Assembly (NCBI RefSeq): GCF_030530745.1
Contig: NZ_JAUMUI010000001.1
Span: 44,961 to 108,960 of the forward strand
Origin: Neisseria sp.
Lineage (GTDB): Bacteria > Pseudomonadota > Gammaproteobacteria > Burkholderiales > Neisseriaceae
Direction of reading: 5' to 3'
DNA: 64,000 nt
Of the stretch, positions 63,273 through 64,000 are shown in pieces; position 1 is the stretch's first letter, and the number at the start of each line of letters is the position of its first letter. The position numbers and the translations under genes are program-made. The notes below the pieces were generated by a model that made no database searches, was not told the origin of the DNA, and saw only the letters and a list, made by a program, of their open reading frames with translations.

Positions 63273-63278
63273 TATAAT
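63273..63278 (+). promoter_or_regulatory. Candidate -10 box of the peptidase gene
   Basis: A perfect TATAAT 36 bases before the start codon, with no good -35 hexamer. Confidence 0.4.
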
Positions 63279-63314
63279 GCTGCCGTATTTTTTACCCGCA
63301 AAAGGAATCAGACC

Positions 63315-64000
63315 ATGCGTTGGCAAGGAAGGAAACAAAGCTCTAACGTGGAAGACCGCCGCAGCCGGGGCAGCCGCACCGGCGGCAAAGGCACCGGCAT
63401 CATCGGCATCATCATTTTACTGGTGGGCGCTTATTACGGCGTGGATTTATCCGGCATTGTCGGCACACCGCAAATCGGCACAGCCGCGCAGCAGTCTTCA
63501 CTCAGCAGCGGGCAGGAAGCCCAATTAAACGAGCTCTCGCGCGTGGTGCTGGCCGACACCGAAAGCGTGTGGGCCGATTATTTCAGCAAACGCGGCAGCC
63601 GCTACACACCCGCCACGCTGGTGCTCTACACCGCCGGCACCCAAACCGCCTGCGGCACCGGCCGGGCGGCGATGGGGCCGTTTTACTGCCCGGCCGACCG
63701 TAAGGTTTATCTGGATTTGTCGTTCTACGAAGACATGCGCAAACAGCTCGGCGCATCGGGCGATGCGGCGTTTGCCTATGTGATTGCCCACGAAGTCGGC
63801 CACCATGTGCAAAACCTGCTCGGTATTCTGCCGCAGGTGAACCAGGCACAGCAGAGCGTGGGCAAAACGCAGGCCAACGCGCTTTCGGTGAAGCTCGAAT
63901 TGCAGGCCGACTGCTTTGCCGGCATTTGGGCGCATTACGCCGTCAACCAGAAACTGTTTGAAGAGGGCGACATCGAAGAGGCCGTGGCCGCCGCCGAAGC
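63315..64000 (+). CDS. YpfJ-type neutral zinc metallopeptidase (C-terminus beyond window)
   Basis: Membrane-anchored zinc peptidase family (PF04228). The frame runs from ATG 63315 to the window end: 228 residues. It has a basic Gly-rich N-terminus, one membrane helix (IIGIIILLVGAYYGV), a conserved CGTG segment, YCPADRKVYLDLSFYEDM, and the zinc site HEVGHH at 159-164, followed by the LQADCFAGIWAHYA motif with a further ligand Asp. AAAGGAATC precedes the ATG. The substrate of this family is unknown. Confidence 0.94.
   Translation, partial: MRWQGRKQSSNVEDRRSRGSRTGGKGTGIIGIIILLVGAYYGVDLSGIVGTPQIGTAAQQSSLSSGQEAQLNELSRVVLADTESVWADYFSKRGSRYTPATLVLYTAGTQTACGTGRAAMGPFYCPADRKVYLDLSFYEDMRKQLGASGDAAFAYVIAHEVGHHVQNLLGILPQVNQAQQSVGKTQANALSVKLELQADCFAGIWAHYAVNQKLFEEGDIEEAVAAAE

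Overview
The window is chromosomal DNA of a Neisseriaceae bacterium, almost certainly a Neisseria species. Dozens of copies of the 12-base DNA uptake sequence AGGCCGTCTGAA (the AG dialect) are scattered in both orientations, often as inverted pairs just after stop codons. Correia-type repeats (TATAG...CTATA ends) and gene sets such as cmk-rpsA-ihfB, rpsF-priB-rpsR-rplI and hemD-hemX-hemY fit the same group. The high G+C content and the near absence of the AT dialect (ATGCCGTCTGAA) argue against N. meningitidis or N. gonorrhoeae and for a commensal or animal-associated species; this is inference. No rRNA, tRNA, prophage, CRISPR array or intact insertion sequence was recognised.

Layout. 1-5.6 kb: mutY (cut by the window edge), uracil permease, cmk, rpsA, ihfB. 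5.5-6.1 kb: a nest of repeats. 6-13.3 kb: rpoE-rseA, tilS, a Na/phosphate transporter, then nlpD-pcm-surE without rpoS. 13.5-19.9 kb: a UbiH-type hydroxylase, pirin, a DUF896 protein, an HxlR regulator, argF, a methyltransferase and fabI. 20-22.5 kb: an RclR-like regulator divergent from rclC and an exported rhodanese, with a Correia element in the shared promoter region. 22.5-29 kb: a YffB/ArsC-type protein, a lipoprotein, a TSUP permease, pssA, thermonuclease with sirtuin, a Mip-type PPIase, an EamA transporter and a DUF2185 protein. 29.3-33.5 kb: ribH, nusB, tkt and an FAH-family hydrolase. 33.6-39.8 kb: a tetrapyrrole cluster cysG, hemD, hemX, hemY, hemE. 39.9-43.3 kb: tatD, fdx, hscA. 43.4-45.6 kb: hpnD-hpnE (squalene branch). 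45.8-49.6 kb: an SDR, serB, a YegP-like protein, and zur with a COG0523 metallochaperone. 49.7-51.2 kb: a second repeat nest around a TSUP permease. 51.2-54.9 kb: rplI-rpsR-priB-rpsF, dinB, nadK. 55-64 kb: an amidase, cysT-cysW-cysA, era, argH, an AlgZ/LytS-type kinase and a cut-off YpfJ-type zinc peptidase.

Most of the genes are housekeeping. What stands out is oxidant sensing and repeat biology. Two regulators carry candidate redox cysteines (RclR-like and HxlR). Several Correia elements present outward-facing promoter-like ends towards rclR, tkt and fdx. At least four other repeat families occur: a 146-bp MITE-like element, a 165-186-bp inverted-repeat element, paired ATACCCGGG hairpins, and a 55-bp hairpin also found inside a DUS terminator. 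At 51.0 kb one element appears to be a hybrid of two families.
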